Notes under the pieces: generated by a model | Told to the model about the DNA's origin: nothing | What the model saw: the letters and a program-made list of their open reading frames with translations, nothing else | The model's database searches: none | Shown: one piece after another, positions 33,230-42,371 of the stretch | Layout of the letters: each line of letters begins with the position of its first letter | Position numbering within the stretch: the first letter of the stretch is position 1 | Assembly: GCA_049602155.1 (NCBI GenBank) | Contig: JBMYRH010000015.1 | Location: 79,068-143,067 of the forward strand | Direction of reading: 5' to 3' | DNA: 64,000 bases | DNA from: JBMYRH01 sp049602155 | GTDB taxonomy: Bacteria; Myxococcota_A; UBA9042; PHBI01; JBMYRH01 | Position numbers and translations under genes: made by a program

Positions 33230-34684
33230 GTGCTTAGCGCGGCGCAGACCCGAACGGGCTGGATGCTCTTTGCTGTGGTGTCGGTCATTTATGCGCTGGT
33301 GGCATGGGACCGAGTGCTGGAACCATCTCCGCAGTTTCATTTTGTCGATCTTGCCCACTCTTTCATGGCGGGAGAGCTCCACACGGACACGCCTCGCCAG
33401 CGCGCCAATACGTCGAACCCGGATGACCCCAAGGGCTACCGGGACGCGATTCGGAGGAGCCAGGCCGCCGGTGGTTGGAATGACTGGGCGGCGCTGCGCA
33501 CGCTGACCATGGTGGACGGCACCGTGTTGACGGGGCGCTTCCCTTGGCCAGATAGCTCCGGTGAGCGCTCGAGGACATTTCACACGCTCGACGGCGAGTC
33601 GTGGCAGGTCGATGTCCGCAAAGACTTACGCAAAGACTGCGAGGGCTTGCCTGGGAAGCGCTGTGACGAGACGACGCACTATGTCTCATTTCCCCCAGGT
33701 CCAGCGCTCACGATGCTTCCCTTTGCGGCCATCTGGGGCTACGACACCAATGATGTGCTCATCACGATCCTCTTCGGAGGGTTGAATGCGCTGCTCCTCT
33801 TCTCTCTTTTGCAGCTGCTTGCGGCCCGAGGGCATACGAGCCGTTCTCTCGAAGACAACGTATGGTTGACGGTGATGTTCGCGCTGGGATCGGTGGCCTT
33901 CTTCGTCTCGGTGCGCGGCGAGGTGTGGTTCACGGCCCTTGTGCTCGGTGTCACTGTGAACTTGAGCTTCATGCTCGCTGCCCTCGATCTGCGTCGCCCT
34001 ATGGTCGCGGGGCTCTTGCTCGGGCTGGGGATGGCGACACGGACGCCGCTGGCGTTCTGCTTTGTCTTCTTTGCGTGGCAACTCTTCTTCCCAGGGGGGC
34101 AGTGGCGTCGAGGACGTTGGCGGGAGATCTTGACCCAAGGGACGCTCTTCGCGATCCCCATCCTCGTCGTCGGTGCAGGGCTCATGGCCTACAACCACGC
34201 CCGCTTTGGCCAGCCATTTGAGTTTGGGCACAGCCTTCTCGCCGGCGGGGCCGGCGCACGCATCCGGGACCACGGCTTGTTCAACACGTGGTACCTCAAC
34301 GCCAACCTGTCCGCCGCGTTCGTCAACCTGCCTCGGCTGATGCCTGACGCGCCGTTCATCAACATCTCTAAGCACGGCCTGAGCCTGCTCTTTACGACGC
34401 CCGCGCTGCTGCTCTTGGTGCGCCCAAGGGTCTACGCCCCGCTGGGTACGGCGCTTTGGGCGACTGTCTTCGCGGCGGCGGTCCCTGGGCTCCTCTACCA
34501 AAACACGGGCTGGGAGCAGTTCGGCTATCGCTTCGCGATGGACTACTTCCCTTACTTGGTGGCGCTCGTGGCCTGTGGCGGCCGGGAGCTCACGACGCGG
34601 GTGAAGGCGGTGATCGTCTTCGGTATCGTCGTGAACTTGTTTGGCGCCATCACCTTTGGTCGATTTAGCGACCTTTACTACTGA
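33230..34684 (+). CDS. Polytopic membrane protein, GT-C-like
   Basis: 484 residues. AGGAGG at 33218-33223 is placed 6 bp before GTG 33230, so this start is preferred to GTG 33224. The first transmembrane helix is followed by a large periplasmic loop (~110 residues, with SPQFHFVDLAHSFMAGELH) and about ten further hydrophobic segments. The layout resembles GT-C glycosyltransferases or related dolichol-phosphate-sugar-dependent proteins, but no DxD/DxE motif was found with confidence. Nothing in the neighbours defines the substrate. Confidence 0.65.
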   Translation: MLSAAQTRTGWMLFAVVSVIYALVAWDRVLEPSPQFHFVDLAHSFMAGELHTDTPRQRANTSNPDDPKGYRDAIRRSQAAGGWNDWAALRTLTMVDGTVLTGRFPWPDSSGERSRTFHTLDGESWQVDVRKDLRKDCEGLPGKRCDETTHYVSFPPGPALTMLPFAAIWGYDTNDVLITILFGGLNALLLFSLLQLLAARGHTSRSLEDNVWLTVMFALGSVAFFVSVRGEVWFTALVLGVTVNLSFMLAALDLRRPMVAGLLLGLGMATRTPLAFCFVFFAWQLFFPGGQWRRGRWREILTQGTLFAIPILVVGAGLMAYNHARFGQPFEFGHSLLAGGAGARIRDHGLFNTWYLNANLSAAFVNLPRLMPDAPFINISKHGLSLLFTTPALLLLVRPRVYAPLGTALWATVFAAAVPGLLYQNTGWEQFGYRFAMDYFPYLVALVACGGRELTTRVKAVIVFGIVVNLFGAITFGRFSDLYY

Positions 34685-34689
34685 GCTGC

Positions 34690-36147
34690 TTAAGGCCTAA
34701 GGGTCAGCATCCCGCGGCGCAGACGCGCTTGGCAGCGGGCCTTTCCGAGCGCTTCCATCGTCTCGAAGAGCGGTGGCGTGGCTTTTCGGCCCGTGAGGAT
34801 GATGCGCAGGGGCATGAACAGATCACGAGGCGACCACTCCAAGGCTTCGCATTGACCGCGAAGGCAGGCTTCGATGGACTCAGGGGTCCACGTGCGCTCA
34901 GCGTCGACCGCGAGGGTCACCGCTTTGATGGCCTTGTAGGTGCTCTTCTTGTCCTGTTTCTTGGGGATGAGGGCCTCGGCGTTGAGGTCGAACTCACCGG
35001 AGAAGAAGAAGGCGGTCTTGTCGAGGAACCCGTCGAGGCGCGTGATGCGCTCTCGTACCAGCGGTGCCAGCGTGGTGAGGTACTCGCTGCCGAGGAGCCA
35101 CTCTTGCAAGCGGGTGACGAGCTCGGCGTCCTCCATCTCTCGAACGTAGTGGCCGTTGAGCCAGTCGAGCTTCTCCAAGTTGAAGGTGGGCCCTGTGACG
35201 CCCATCCGCTCAAAGGTGAAGGCCTCTAACATCTCCTCGAAGGAAAATTTCTCGCTCTCATCGGGCATGGACCAACCCATGCGGCCCAAGAAGTTCACCA
35301 TGGCCTCGGGCAAGATCCCGATTCCTTGGTAGTAGTCGAGGCTGACCGGGTTCTTCCGCTTGGAGATCTTGCTCTTGTCCTGGTTGCGGAGCAGCGGCAT
35401 ATGGATGAATGAGGGCGGGTCCCATCCAAACGCAGCGTAGAGCTGCACGTGTTTTGGGGTCGACGGGATCCACTCTTCGGCGCGGATGACGTGGGTGATC
35501 TCCATCAAGTGATCATCGACGACGTTCGCCAGGTGGTAGGTCGGGAAGCCATCTGACTTGAGCAGGATCTGGTCGTCGATCTGGTCGTTTGAGATCCGGA
35601 TCTCTCCTCGGAGGCCATCGATGAAGGTGGTTTCACCCTCCGTCGGCATCTTGAGCCGCACGACGTAGGTCTGCCCCTCGTCCAGGCGGCGCGTGACCTC
35701 TTCTTCACTTAAATCCCGATAGCGCCGATCGTAGGCGATATTCCGCTTCTGCTCTTTCGCCTCGCGGCGCATCTCCGCCAGTTCATCTGCTGTCGCAAAG
35801 CACCGGTACGCTTTCCCTTCTGTGATCAAGCGCTCCGCATGCTCTCGATAGAGCGCGGTCCGTTCACTTTGTCGGTATGGCCCGTAAGGCCCGCCCTTGT
35901 CGGGGCCTTCATCCCACTCGAGTGCGAGCCATCGTAAGCTGCGGAAGATGGCCTCTTCGCTCTCTCTCGATGAGCGGGTCTGATCGGTGTCCTCGATTCG
36001 AAGTACAAACTGACCACCATGCTTTCGAGCGAAGAGCAGATTGAACAGCGCGATATAAGCGGTCCCTACGTGGGGATCGCCGGTCGGGCTTGGGGCGATT
36101 CGAACGCGGACTGGTCGATCGGTGGGGACAGGGATGTTCTGGCTCAT
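34690..36147 (-). CDS. gltX: Glutamyl-tRNA synthetase
   Basis: 485-residue class I aminoacyl-tRNA synthetase. HIGH-type motif HVGT is at residues 26-29 after RIAPSPTGDP, and KISKRKNP is the KMSKS-type loop near residue 260. The C-terminal anticodon-binding domain is complete, ending RRGMLTLRP. Last gene of a minus-strand operon; it overlaps gmk by 4 bp. Whether it also charges tRNA-Gln cannot be decided here. Confidence 0.95.
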   Translation of the reverse strand: MSQNIPVPTDRPVRVRIAPSPTGDPHVGTAYIALFNLLFARKHGGQFVLRIEDTDQTRSSRESEEAIFRSLRWLALEWDEGPDKGGPYGPYRQSERTALYREHAERLITEGKAYRCFATADELAEMRREAKEQKRNIAYDRRYRDLSEEEVTRRLDEGQTYVVRLKMPTEGETTFIDGLRGEIRISNDQIDDQILLKSDGFPTYHLANVVDDHLMEITHVIRAEEWIPSTPKHVQLYAAFGWDPPSFIHMPLLRNQDKSKISKRKNPVSLDYYQGIGILPEAMVNFLGRMGWSMPDESEKFSFEEMLEAFTFERMGVTGPTFNLEKLDWLNGHYVREMEDAELVTRLQEWLLGSEYLTTLAPLVRERITRLDGFLDKTAFFFSGEFDLNAEALIPKKQDKKSTYKAIKAVTLAVDAERTWTPESIEACLRGQCEALEWSPRDLFMPLRIILTGRKATPPLFETMEALGKARCQARLRRGMLTLRP

Positions 36148-36767
36148 GAGGGCTCCTCTGTCGGCTGGGCGATGAGCTGTTGGAGGTGGTCTGCTTGGCG
36201 GCGGGTGCGTTGCCGCTCGGCGTCGATGATGGCGATAAAGTCGTCAACCGCGCGCTCGAGCACGTCGTTCACGACGACATATTGATAGCGGTGAGCTTCA
36301 GCGATCTCGCTGCGCGCCACACCCAATCGGATGTCGAGCTGCTCTGCGCTCTCCGTACCACGGCCTTTGAGCCGCGTCTCAAGGTTCTCTAGCGCAGGAG
36401 GGACCATGAAGATTGTGACCGCGTCCGGGTAGACCTCCATCAGCTGGATGCCCCCCTGTGGATCGATGTCGAAGAGCACATCAAACCCGGCCTCAAGGCG
36501 CCGCTCGACCTCAGCCTTGCTGGTTCCGTATCGGCGCGCATGGACGTGGGCCCACTCAGCGAATGCGTCCTCCTGAACCATGCCATCAAAGGTCGCGTCA
36601 TCGACGAAGTAGTAGTCTTCGCTGTCGACCTCACCAGGGCGCTGGGGCCGCGTCGTGTGGCTCACACTGAAGGCGATGTTTGGACGAACCTGGAGGACCT
36701 TGCCGGCGACAGTCGACTTACCGGTTCCGCTGGGGGCGGTAAGGATAATTAGGATTCCCTTACGCAA
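36144..36767 (-). CDS. gmk: Guanylate kinase
   Basis: 207-residue enzyme phosphorylating GMP to GDP. P-loop APSGTGKST spans residues 11-19; SVSHTTRPQRPGE and the EWAHVHARRYGTSKAEVE block supply GMP binding. Overlaps yicC by 8 bp and gltX by 4 bp. The yicC-gmk pairing is widely conserved. Confidence 0.96.
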   Translation of the reverse strand: MRKGILIILTAPSGTGKSTVAGKVLQVRPNIAFSVSHTTRPQRPGEVDSEDYYFVDDATFDGMVQEDAFAEWAHVHARRYGTSKAEVERRLEAGFDVLFDIDPQGGIQLMEVYPDAVTIFMVPPALENLETRLKGRGTESAEQLDIRLGVARSEIAEAHRYQYVVVNDVLERAVDDFIAIIDAERQRTRRQADHLQQLIAQPTEEPS

Positions 36768-37665
36768 TGTTGTGCACCTGCTCCCTGATTCGCTCGAGTT
36801 CGACCTTGGCGGTGACGACGTTGGCAGACATGTCGGAGTCCCGGCATTTCGAACCGATGGTGTTGAACTCTCGCCCGAGCTCCTGGGTCAGGAACTCGCA
36901 TCGCTTGCCCATCAAGGTCTCACCGTCCGGCACCTCGCCTTGGAGCAAGACGCGGAACGCGCGGATATGGGCGCGGGCTCGTACGGTCTCTTCGGTGACG
37001 TCGCATCGGTCCGAGAAGAGGATCAACTCGCTCGCGACGCGGCCTTCGTCGAGGGTCTTACCCACGGCGGTGACGGCCTCCTCAAGCCGCTGTCGAAGGC
37101 GTGCCTCAAAGGCTTGGTAGATGGCCGGGCTGGCGGTCTCGATTTGTGAGAGGAGTCCGTCCAGCTTGGCCAGCCGCGCATCGAGGTCGTCAGCGAGGGC
37201 AGCGCCCTCTGTCGCCCGAGATGTATTGAGGTCCGCGGTGGCGCGGGTCAAGCCAGCGGTGAAGGCCTCGACGAGCGTCTCCGTCTGGGTTTGGACGCTC
37301 TGCAAGTTGACGAAGTCACCTTGGCGTAAGATGAGCTGTAGGCTCGGTGCGGGGCAGCCCAGGTCCTCAGCGAGCGCACTCAAGGCGTCCTTCATGGCCT
37401 GAGCGCCTGCGTGGTCAATGACCACCTCGACCGGGCGCGCAGCGCGGTCCTCCAGGGCGACGGTGACGTCGACCGAGCCGCGAATGACCTCGGCCCTAAG
37501 GACCCGCTTGGCGCTGGCTTCGGCTGCGGAGAACTCGGAGGACATATGGAAGCGAATATTGAGGTTCCGATGGTTCACGCTTCGCAGCTCAATACGGTAA
37601 TGCGCGCCTTCGACATCGAAGGTTGCGCTGCCAAACCCAGTCATACTTCGAACGGTTTCACTCAT
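36760..37665 (-). CDS. yicC: YicC family protein
   Basis: 301 residues from ATG 37665, which has AGAGGG 6 bp upstream and shares one base with the preceding stop (TGATG). The family start RSMTGFGSATF and ELRSVNHRNLNIRF are present, as is the C-terminal ELGREFNTIGSKCRDSDMS motif. YicC proteins are associated with RNA turnover; E. coli YicC is reported as an endoribonuclease. Sits directly before gmk as in most bacteria. Confidence 0.92.
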   Translation of the reverse strand: MSETVRSMTGFGSATFDVEGAHYRIELRSVNHRNLNIRFHMSSEFSAAEASAKRVLRAEVIRGSVDVTVALEDRAARPVEVVIDHAGAQAMKDALSALAEDLGCPAPSLQLILRQGDFVNLQSVQTQTETLVEAFTAGLTRATADLNTSRATEGAALADDLDARLAKLDGLLSQIETASPAIYQAFEARLRQRLEEAVTAVGKTLDEGRVASELILFSDRCDVTEETVRARAHIRAFRVLLQGEVPDGETLMGKRCEFLTQELGREFNTIGSKCRDSDMSANVVTAKVELERIREQVHNIA

Positions 37666-38597
37666 CAGGTGCCCTCTTTGTACCAAGCGACGGTGCGAGC
37701 CAACCCTTGTGTGAGTGGGATCGCCGTGGAGAAGTTCAGCAGCTCAGCAGCTGCGCGGGTGTCGGCGACAGAGTGGCGGACTTCACCATGCCGACCCGGG
37801 CCGTGGGTGACCGTAGAGTTGGACGCGATGAGCGTCCGGAGGGTCTCGACGAGCATATTGACGCTGATGCGCTGCCCAGAGCCGATGTTGACGACCTTTC
37901 CTGCGGCGTCGGGCGCCTCTGCGGCTAACAGGTTTGCGCGGACGACGTCGTCTACGAAGACAAAGTCGCGCGTCTGCTCTCCGTCGCCAAAGATGGTGAT
38001 CGGATCACCTTTGAGCAGTCGGGTGATAAACGCGGGGATCGCGGCGGCGTAGCCCCCCTCGGGGTTTTGGCGGGGGCCGTAGACGTTGAAGTAGCGAAGC
38101 GAGGCGACCTCGAGGCTCATTGAGGCCGACCAGGCTGCTCCATAGAGCTCCCCGACGAGCTTGGACGCGGCGTAGGGGCTCTCTGGGCTCAGCGGGGTCG
38201 TTTCATGAATGGGGAGCGTCGCGGCCTGGCCATATGCGGCACAGCTCGCGCTGTAGACGACGCGCGCGACCCCTGCGCTTCGAGCGGCCTGATAGACAGC
38301 CATCGATCCGGTGGCGTTTACGGCGTGCGTGAGCTCAGGCGCCTCAAGGGAGCGCGGGACGCTGACCTGACCAGCGAGGTGAAAGACGGTGCGGCAACCA
38401 CGCATGGCCGTCTTCAACGTCGCTTCATCGAGGATGCTCGCTTCAAAGAGCTGGACGTCTAGGCCATCTAGGTTTGTGCGCCGGCCGGTCGAGAGATCGT
38501 CGATGACACGGACCGTGTCTCCACGTTCGAGGGCTGCGCGGGCGATACTCGACCCGATAAACCCGGCACCACCGGTGATGAGGAGTGTGTCGCTCAT
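37665..38597 (-). CDS. NAD-dependent nucleotide-sugar epimerase (extended SDR)
   Basis: 310 residues. GGAGFIG at residues 9-15 binds NAD; Tyr142 and Lys146 in PYAASK and Ser118 in SASCAAYG form the catalytic set. SLRYFNVYGPRQNP and FGDGEQTRDFVFVDDV are typical of UDP-glucose 4-epimerase-like and UDP-glucuronate epimerase-like enzymes. Start overlaps the upstream gene's stop by 4 bp. Substrate unresolved; ugd elsewhere in the window could feed a UDP-glucuronate route. Confidence 0.85.
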   Translation of the reverse strand: MSDTLLITGGAGFIGSSIARAALERGDTVRVIDDLSTGRRTNLDGLDVQLFEASILDEATLKTAMRGCRTVFHLAGQVSVPRSLEAPELTHAVNATGSMAVYQAARSAGVARVVYSASCAAYGQAATLPIHETTPLSPESPYAASKLVGELYGAAWSASMSLEVASLRYFNVYGPRQNPEGGYAAAIPAFITRLLKGDPITIFGDGEQTRDFVFVDDVVRANLLAAEAPDAAGKVVNIGSGQRISVNMLVETLRTLIASNSTVTHGPGRHGEVRHSVADTRAAAELLNFSTAIPLTQGLARTVAWYKEGT

Positions 38598-39982
38598 CGT
38601 GCGACGACCCCGCGCTCAACCCAGTCGACAGCTTCGATGGACCAGGGGTGAAGGAGGCCGAGGTGATCGGCGAGATCGAAATTGGTGTAGCGTGAGCGAA
38701 TGTGACGGCAGACGCGGACGGTCCGGACGAAGTCGTCCTGCGACACGCCGAGCTCACTTGCGCGCCGCGGACACCCCGCAGCCTCAAGGGCGCTCATCAT
38801 CTCTTGAGGGGTGAGGAGCACCTCTTTGAGCCGCCCTTGTACGCTCGCCCATTGCGCGGCGAGGGTCGTGAGTTCCTCGGAGCGTGCGTCTCCGTGTCTC
38901 TCTTTGTTGCGCAGCTGGGCTTGAATCTCATTCACGACATCGGGGGTCAGTTGGGGGTGGTCTACGCCGATGGTGTCGACCCAATCGGTGCTGCGCGTTG
39001 CGGGGCGCGCGGCGCGCTCGGCGAAGGCCTCAGGCGTGAGGGCGACGAGCTTGTTCAGCGTGTACGCGGAGACCAGGGTGCCGACCCCGACCTGGGTGCC
39101 GTGCAGGCCTCGGATCGGGAGCTCCTGGCAGTGCTGCTCCATGTCCCAGTAGTGGCTGATGAGGTGCTCAGCCCCTGAGGCGGGTGCGGACGTGCCTGCG
39201 ATGGCCATAGAGAAGCCGGAGATGAGGAGCGTCTCGAGCAGCACCTCGATGGCGTCGGCGTCACCGACCCCGATCCCCTCGGCGCGGTCGACCATGCGGC
39301 GCCACGGCGTGTCTAACAGAGACGCTGCTTCGTCGCTGTAGGGGACGCCGCGCACGATATGACTCAAGAGCCAATCCGCTTGGCTGAATGGTTTAGAGAG
39401 CAGGTCTCCGAACCCGGCTTGGTTCATCACTGGCGGCGCGGCACGGATGATGTCGACGTCTGCGAAGACAGCCTCGGGTTGATGGGTGGGCAACGTGCGC
39501 TTGACCCCCTCGGAGAGGACGGCCGAGATGCTTGAGGTGTAGCCGTTCATGCTGGCGGCGGTGGGGACCACTTGGTAGCCCCTGCCGACCCCGAAGCTCG
39601 CTGACTTCACGATGTCGTTGACCGTGCCAGAGCCTACGGCGATAGGGTTGAGGCGCTCCGAGGTCCTTAAGAAGGTCTCGAGCGCGGCGATAGCGCCGTC
39701 CTCACAGACCAAATGATCGTCGTCACCGTGAGGCTCAAGGATCAGGCGCCGGGGTGAGCGCCCCTCTGCGCTGAGGGCATCGAAGATCTGCTGTCCCGCG
39801 ACATCCCAGGTGTGCGCGTCACCGATCACGATATCGATGACCCCTTGGCGCTCCTCTCGCAGCCAGCCAGAGAGCGCGGCAGCCGCGCCTGAGCCGAGCG
39901 CGATCGTGCGCGTGCGGTGTGGGGACCGGTCAGCAGCCGCTGCAGAGGTGAGCCGGGACAGAATGTGATCGGGCGCCAACAT
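38594..39982 (-). CDS. sn-Glycerol-1-phosphate dehydrogenase-like protein
   Basis: 462 residues. The iron/zinc-alcohol-dehydrogenase-type fold of the AraM/EgsA group shows in GSGTVNDIVKSAS (NAD pyrophosphate loop) and VPTAASMNGYTSS. Likely metal ligands lie in GFGDLLSK (Asp), GAEHLISHYWDM (His) and GLHGTQVGVG (His). EgsA makes sn-glycerol-1-phosphate in archaeal lipids; AraM does so in Bacillus. A C-terminal extension of ~100 residues is added. First gene of the operon with epimerase, yicC, gmk and gltX. Confidence 0.75.
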   Translation of the reverse strand: MLAPDHILSRLTSAAAADRSPHRTRTIALGSGAAAALSGWLREERQGVIDIVIGDAHTWDVAGQQIFDALSAEGRSPRRLILEPHGDDDHLVCEDGAIAALETFLRTSERLNPIAVGSGTVNDIVKSASFGVGRGYQVVPTAASMNGYTSSISAVLSEGVKRTLPTHQPEAVFADVDIIRAAPPVMNQAGFGDLLSKPFSQADWLLSHIVRGVPYSDEAASLLDTPWRRMVDRAEGIGVGDADAIEVLLETLLISGFSMAIAGTSAPASGAEHLISHYWDMEQHCQELPIRGLHGTQVGVGTLVSAYTLNKLVALTPEAFAERAARPATRSTDWVDTIGVDHPQLTPDVVNEIQAQLRNKERHGDARSEELTTLAAQWASVQGRLKEVLLTPQEMMSALEAAGCPRRASELGVSQDDFVRTVRVCRHIRSRYTNFDLADHLGLLHPWSIEAVDWVERGVVAR

Positions 39983-40100
39983 GATGGTCCTCTCGCGACG
40001 CTGGTCTCCCGAGCGTCAAGTCGCGATATGGCGGGGACCATAGCGATTGGTCGAAAACTTTGCCACGTGTTCGTTGCCCCATTGCCAACGCATCCTTACC

Positions 40101-42344
40101 ATGTTCGGCATGGCCGCCACTGAGCCAGCACCAGCGCCGACACGACCTCTCCCTACGGTCGACGCAGAAGTTCCGCGCGATGTGACGATTCAAGACGTCC
40201 TCGCGGCGATCGAGACCTACAACCCTGATGTCGATCGGAACCTCATCACGCGTGCGTTTGTCTTCGCTGAGCAGGCGCATCGGACACAGCGCCGTAAGAA
40301 CGGCGACCCGTATATCGGGCACCCCGTGGCTGTGGCCTGCATTGCGACCGAGCTGAAGCTCGATGAAGAGGCGATCTGCGCGGCGCTCTTACACGACACC
40401 GTCGAGGACACTGATGCGACCTTTGAAGACCTCTGCGAGATCTTCAATCGCGACATTGCGGAGCTCGTCGATGGTGTCACGAAGCTAAGCAAGATCCGCT
40501 TCCGCTCGAAAGAAGAACGTCAGGCCGAGAATTTCAGAAAGATGGTCTTGGCGATGTCCAAAGACCTGCGCGTCATCTTGGTGAAGATCGCCGATCGGAC
40601 GCACAACATGCGTACCCTTCACCATCTGCCGCTGCCGAAGGCTCAAGGGATCGCGCGCGAGACGATGGATATCTTTGCGCCCCTGGCCAATCGGCTGGGG
40701 CTCGGGGCGTTCAAGACCGAGCTTGAAGACCTCTGCTTTCGCTACCTGCACCCTGAGGATTATCAGAGCATCAAGAGCAAGGTGAACGCGACCCTAGTCG
40801 AACGCCGAGAGTACCTCGATCGCGTAATTGATGAGCTGAAATCCCTCTTCGGGGAAGAGGACATCGACGCCGATGTTCAGGGGCGTCCGAAGCACTTCTG
40901 GTCTACGTACCGGAAGATGGTCGCGCAGAAGATCCCCTTCGAGAAGGTGCATGACCTCATCGCGTTTCGCGTCATCGTGGCGAGGCAGAGCGATTGCTAC
41001 CATGTGCTCGGCCTGATCCACGACCGCTGGCGGCCGCTCCCTGGGCGATTCAAGGACTACATCGCGCTCCCGAAGGCGAATAAGTATCAGTCTTTGCACA
41101 CCACTGTGATTGGCCCCCAAGGGCAGCCTGTCGAGATTCAGATCCGGACCCAGGCGATGCATCGCATCGCTGAAGCGGGGATCGCGGCTCACTGGAAGTA
41201 CAAAGAGGCGAGTCGGAAGATCACCGCCGCAGATGAGGAGCGGTTCGACTGGCTAAAGCGCCTCATGGAGTGGCAGAAAGAGCTCGACGATCCCAGTGAG
41301 TTCCTCGAGTCGGTCAAGGTCGAGCTCTTCGCAGAAGAGGTCTACACCTTCACGCCGCGTGGTGAACTCAAGGTGCTGCCCCGGGGCTCGACGCCCGTGG
41401 ACTTTGCCTTCAGCGTGCACTCGGAGGTCGGCAACACGTGCAGTGGGGCTGTCGTCAACGGCTCTATCGCACCACTGGACTACGTGCTCCGCAACGGTGA
41501 TGTCCTTGAGATCATCACCAACCGCTCTCAGCGCCCGTCGAAAGATTGGCTGCGCTTTGTGAGCACAAACAGGGCAAAGACGAGGATCCGAGCGTTTATC
41601 AAGAAGGAGCAGCGTGCGCGCTCTCTTGAGCTCGGTGAGCAGCTCTTGGACAAAGAGTTTCGTCGGTATTCGCGCTCCTTGGCGCGGGTCCGAAAGAGCG
41701 CTGAGTTTAAAGAGGCGGCTCTTCGTCATAACTTTGAGGGCATCGAAGAGCTTATTGTTCAGGTGGGCAGCGGCAAGTTGACCCCCCAAAGCGTGGTGGT
41801 CTCTGTCCTTCCTCCCGAGGTGACGGGTCGTCAGCCGAAAGAAGCAGAGGCCCCCTCGAGCAATCCGCTTTCACGATTGATTCGTCGAATGACCGGCGGG
41901 CCTACGGGCATCGTGGTGGATGGCCTAGACGGCGTGAAGCACAGCATCGCCAAGTGCTGCTCTCCGGTCCCTGGAGAGTCGATCTTGGGCTTCGTGACGC
42001 CGGGTCATGTCGTCAGCGTGCATCGAAAAGACTGCATCAACACCGTGGACTTGGCGCCCGAGCGGCAGGTTGAAGTGCGCTGGGGTGCCAAGGGCGCGGG
42101 TTACCCTGTGACCTTGAGGGTCGTCACCGAGAGCGGTGTCCCGGGCATGCTCTCGCACATGAGCAAGGCGTTCGCCGACCTGCGCGTGAACATCGACACG
42201 GCGAAGTGTGGTGAGGGCTCTGACGGTCGCGCAGACAACCTCTTCACCTTTCACGCACAAGACCTCGAGCAAGTGAATCAGCTGCTCAAGCGCCTGCGGA
42301 GCCTGAAGGGCGTCTTCAGTGTCGAGCGAGTGCGAGCAGCCTGA
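40101..42344 (+). CDS. Bifunctional (p)ppGpp synthetase/hydrolase, RelA/SpoT family
   Basis: 747 residues from ATG 40101 (ATG 40110 also possible; neither has a strong ribosome binding site). The HD hydrolase domain is intact (HPVAVACIATEL, ALLHDTVEDT), so it probably degrades (p)ppGpp as well as making it. The synthetase domain has FRVIVARQSDCYHVLG and RFKDYIALPKANKYQSLHT. TGS (VYTFTPRGELKVLPRGST), the linker helix, the CCSPVPGE motif and a C-terminal ACT domain follow. Stands alone, divergent from the G1P dehydrogenase operon. Confidence 0.93.
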   Translation: MFGMAATEPAPAPTRPLPTVDAEVPRDVTIQDVLAAIETYNPDVDRNLITRAFVFAEQAHRTQRRKNGDPYIGHPVAVACIATELKLDEEAICAALLHDTVEDTDATFEDLCEIFNRDIAELVDGVTKLSKIRFRSKEERQAENFRKMVLAMSKDLRVILVKIADRTHNMRTLHHLPLPKAQGIARETMDIFAPLANRLGLGAFKTELEDLCFRYLHPEDYQSIKSKVNATLVERREYLDRVIDELKSLFGEEDIDADVQGRPKHFWSTYRKMVAQKIPFEKVHDLIAFRVIVARQSDCYHVLGLIHDRWRPLPGRFKDYIALPKANKYQSLHTTVIGPQGQPVEIQIRTQAMHRIAEAGIAAHWKYKEASRKITAADEERFDWLKRLMEWQKELDDPSEFLESVKVELFAEEVYTFTPRGELKVLPRGSTPVDFAFSVHSEVGNTCSGAVVNGSIAPLDYVLRNGDVLEIITNRSQRPSKDWLRFVSTNRAKTRIRAFIKKEQRARSLELGEQLLDKEFRRYSRSLARVRKSAEFKEAALRHNFEGIEELIVQVGSGKLTPQSVVVSVLPPEVTGRQPKEAEAPSSNPLSRLIRRMTGGPTGIVVDGLDGVKHSIAKCCSPVPGESILGFVTPGHVVSVHRKDCINTVDLAPERQVEVRWGAKGAGYPVTLRVVTESGVPGMLSHMSKAFADLRVNIDTAKCGEGSDGRADNLFTFHAQDLEQVNQLLKRLRSLKGVFSVERVRAA

Positions 42345-42363
42345 GGCGGAGCTCCGCCTCAGG
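42340..42363. terminator. 24-bp perfect palindrome between convergent genes
   Basis: A perfect 24-bp palindrome spans the stop codon of the RelA/SpoT gene and ends 8 bp before the stop of the convergent lipoprotein gene. In RNA it would give a 10-bp GC-rich stem with a 4-nt loop. No T-tract follows on either strand, so a bidirectional Rho-assisted terminator is likely rather than certain. Confidence 0.6.
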
Positions 42364-42371
42364 CGCGGCCC

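Noticed and set aside
33686..34501. Minus-strand 271-codon ORF opposite the membrane-protein gene
   Set aside because: Composition is Arg/Glu-rich shadow of hydrophobic codons on the other strand; the membrane protein is the better gene.
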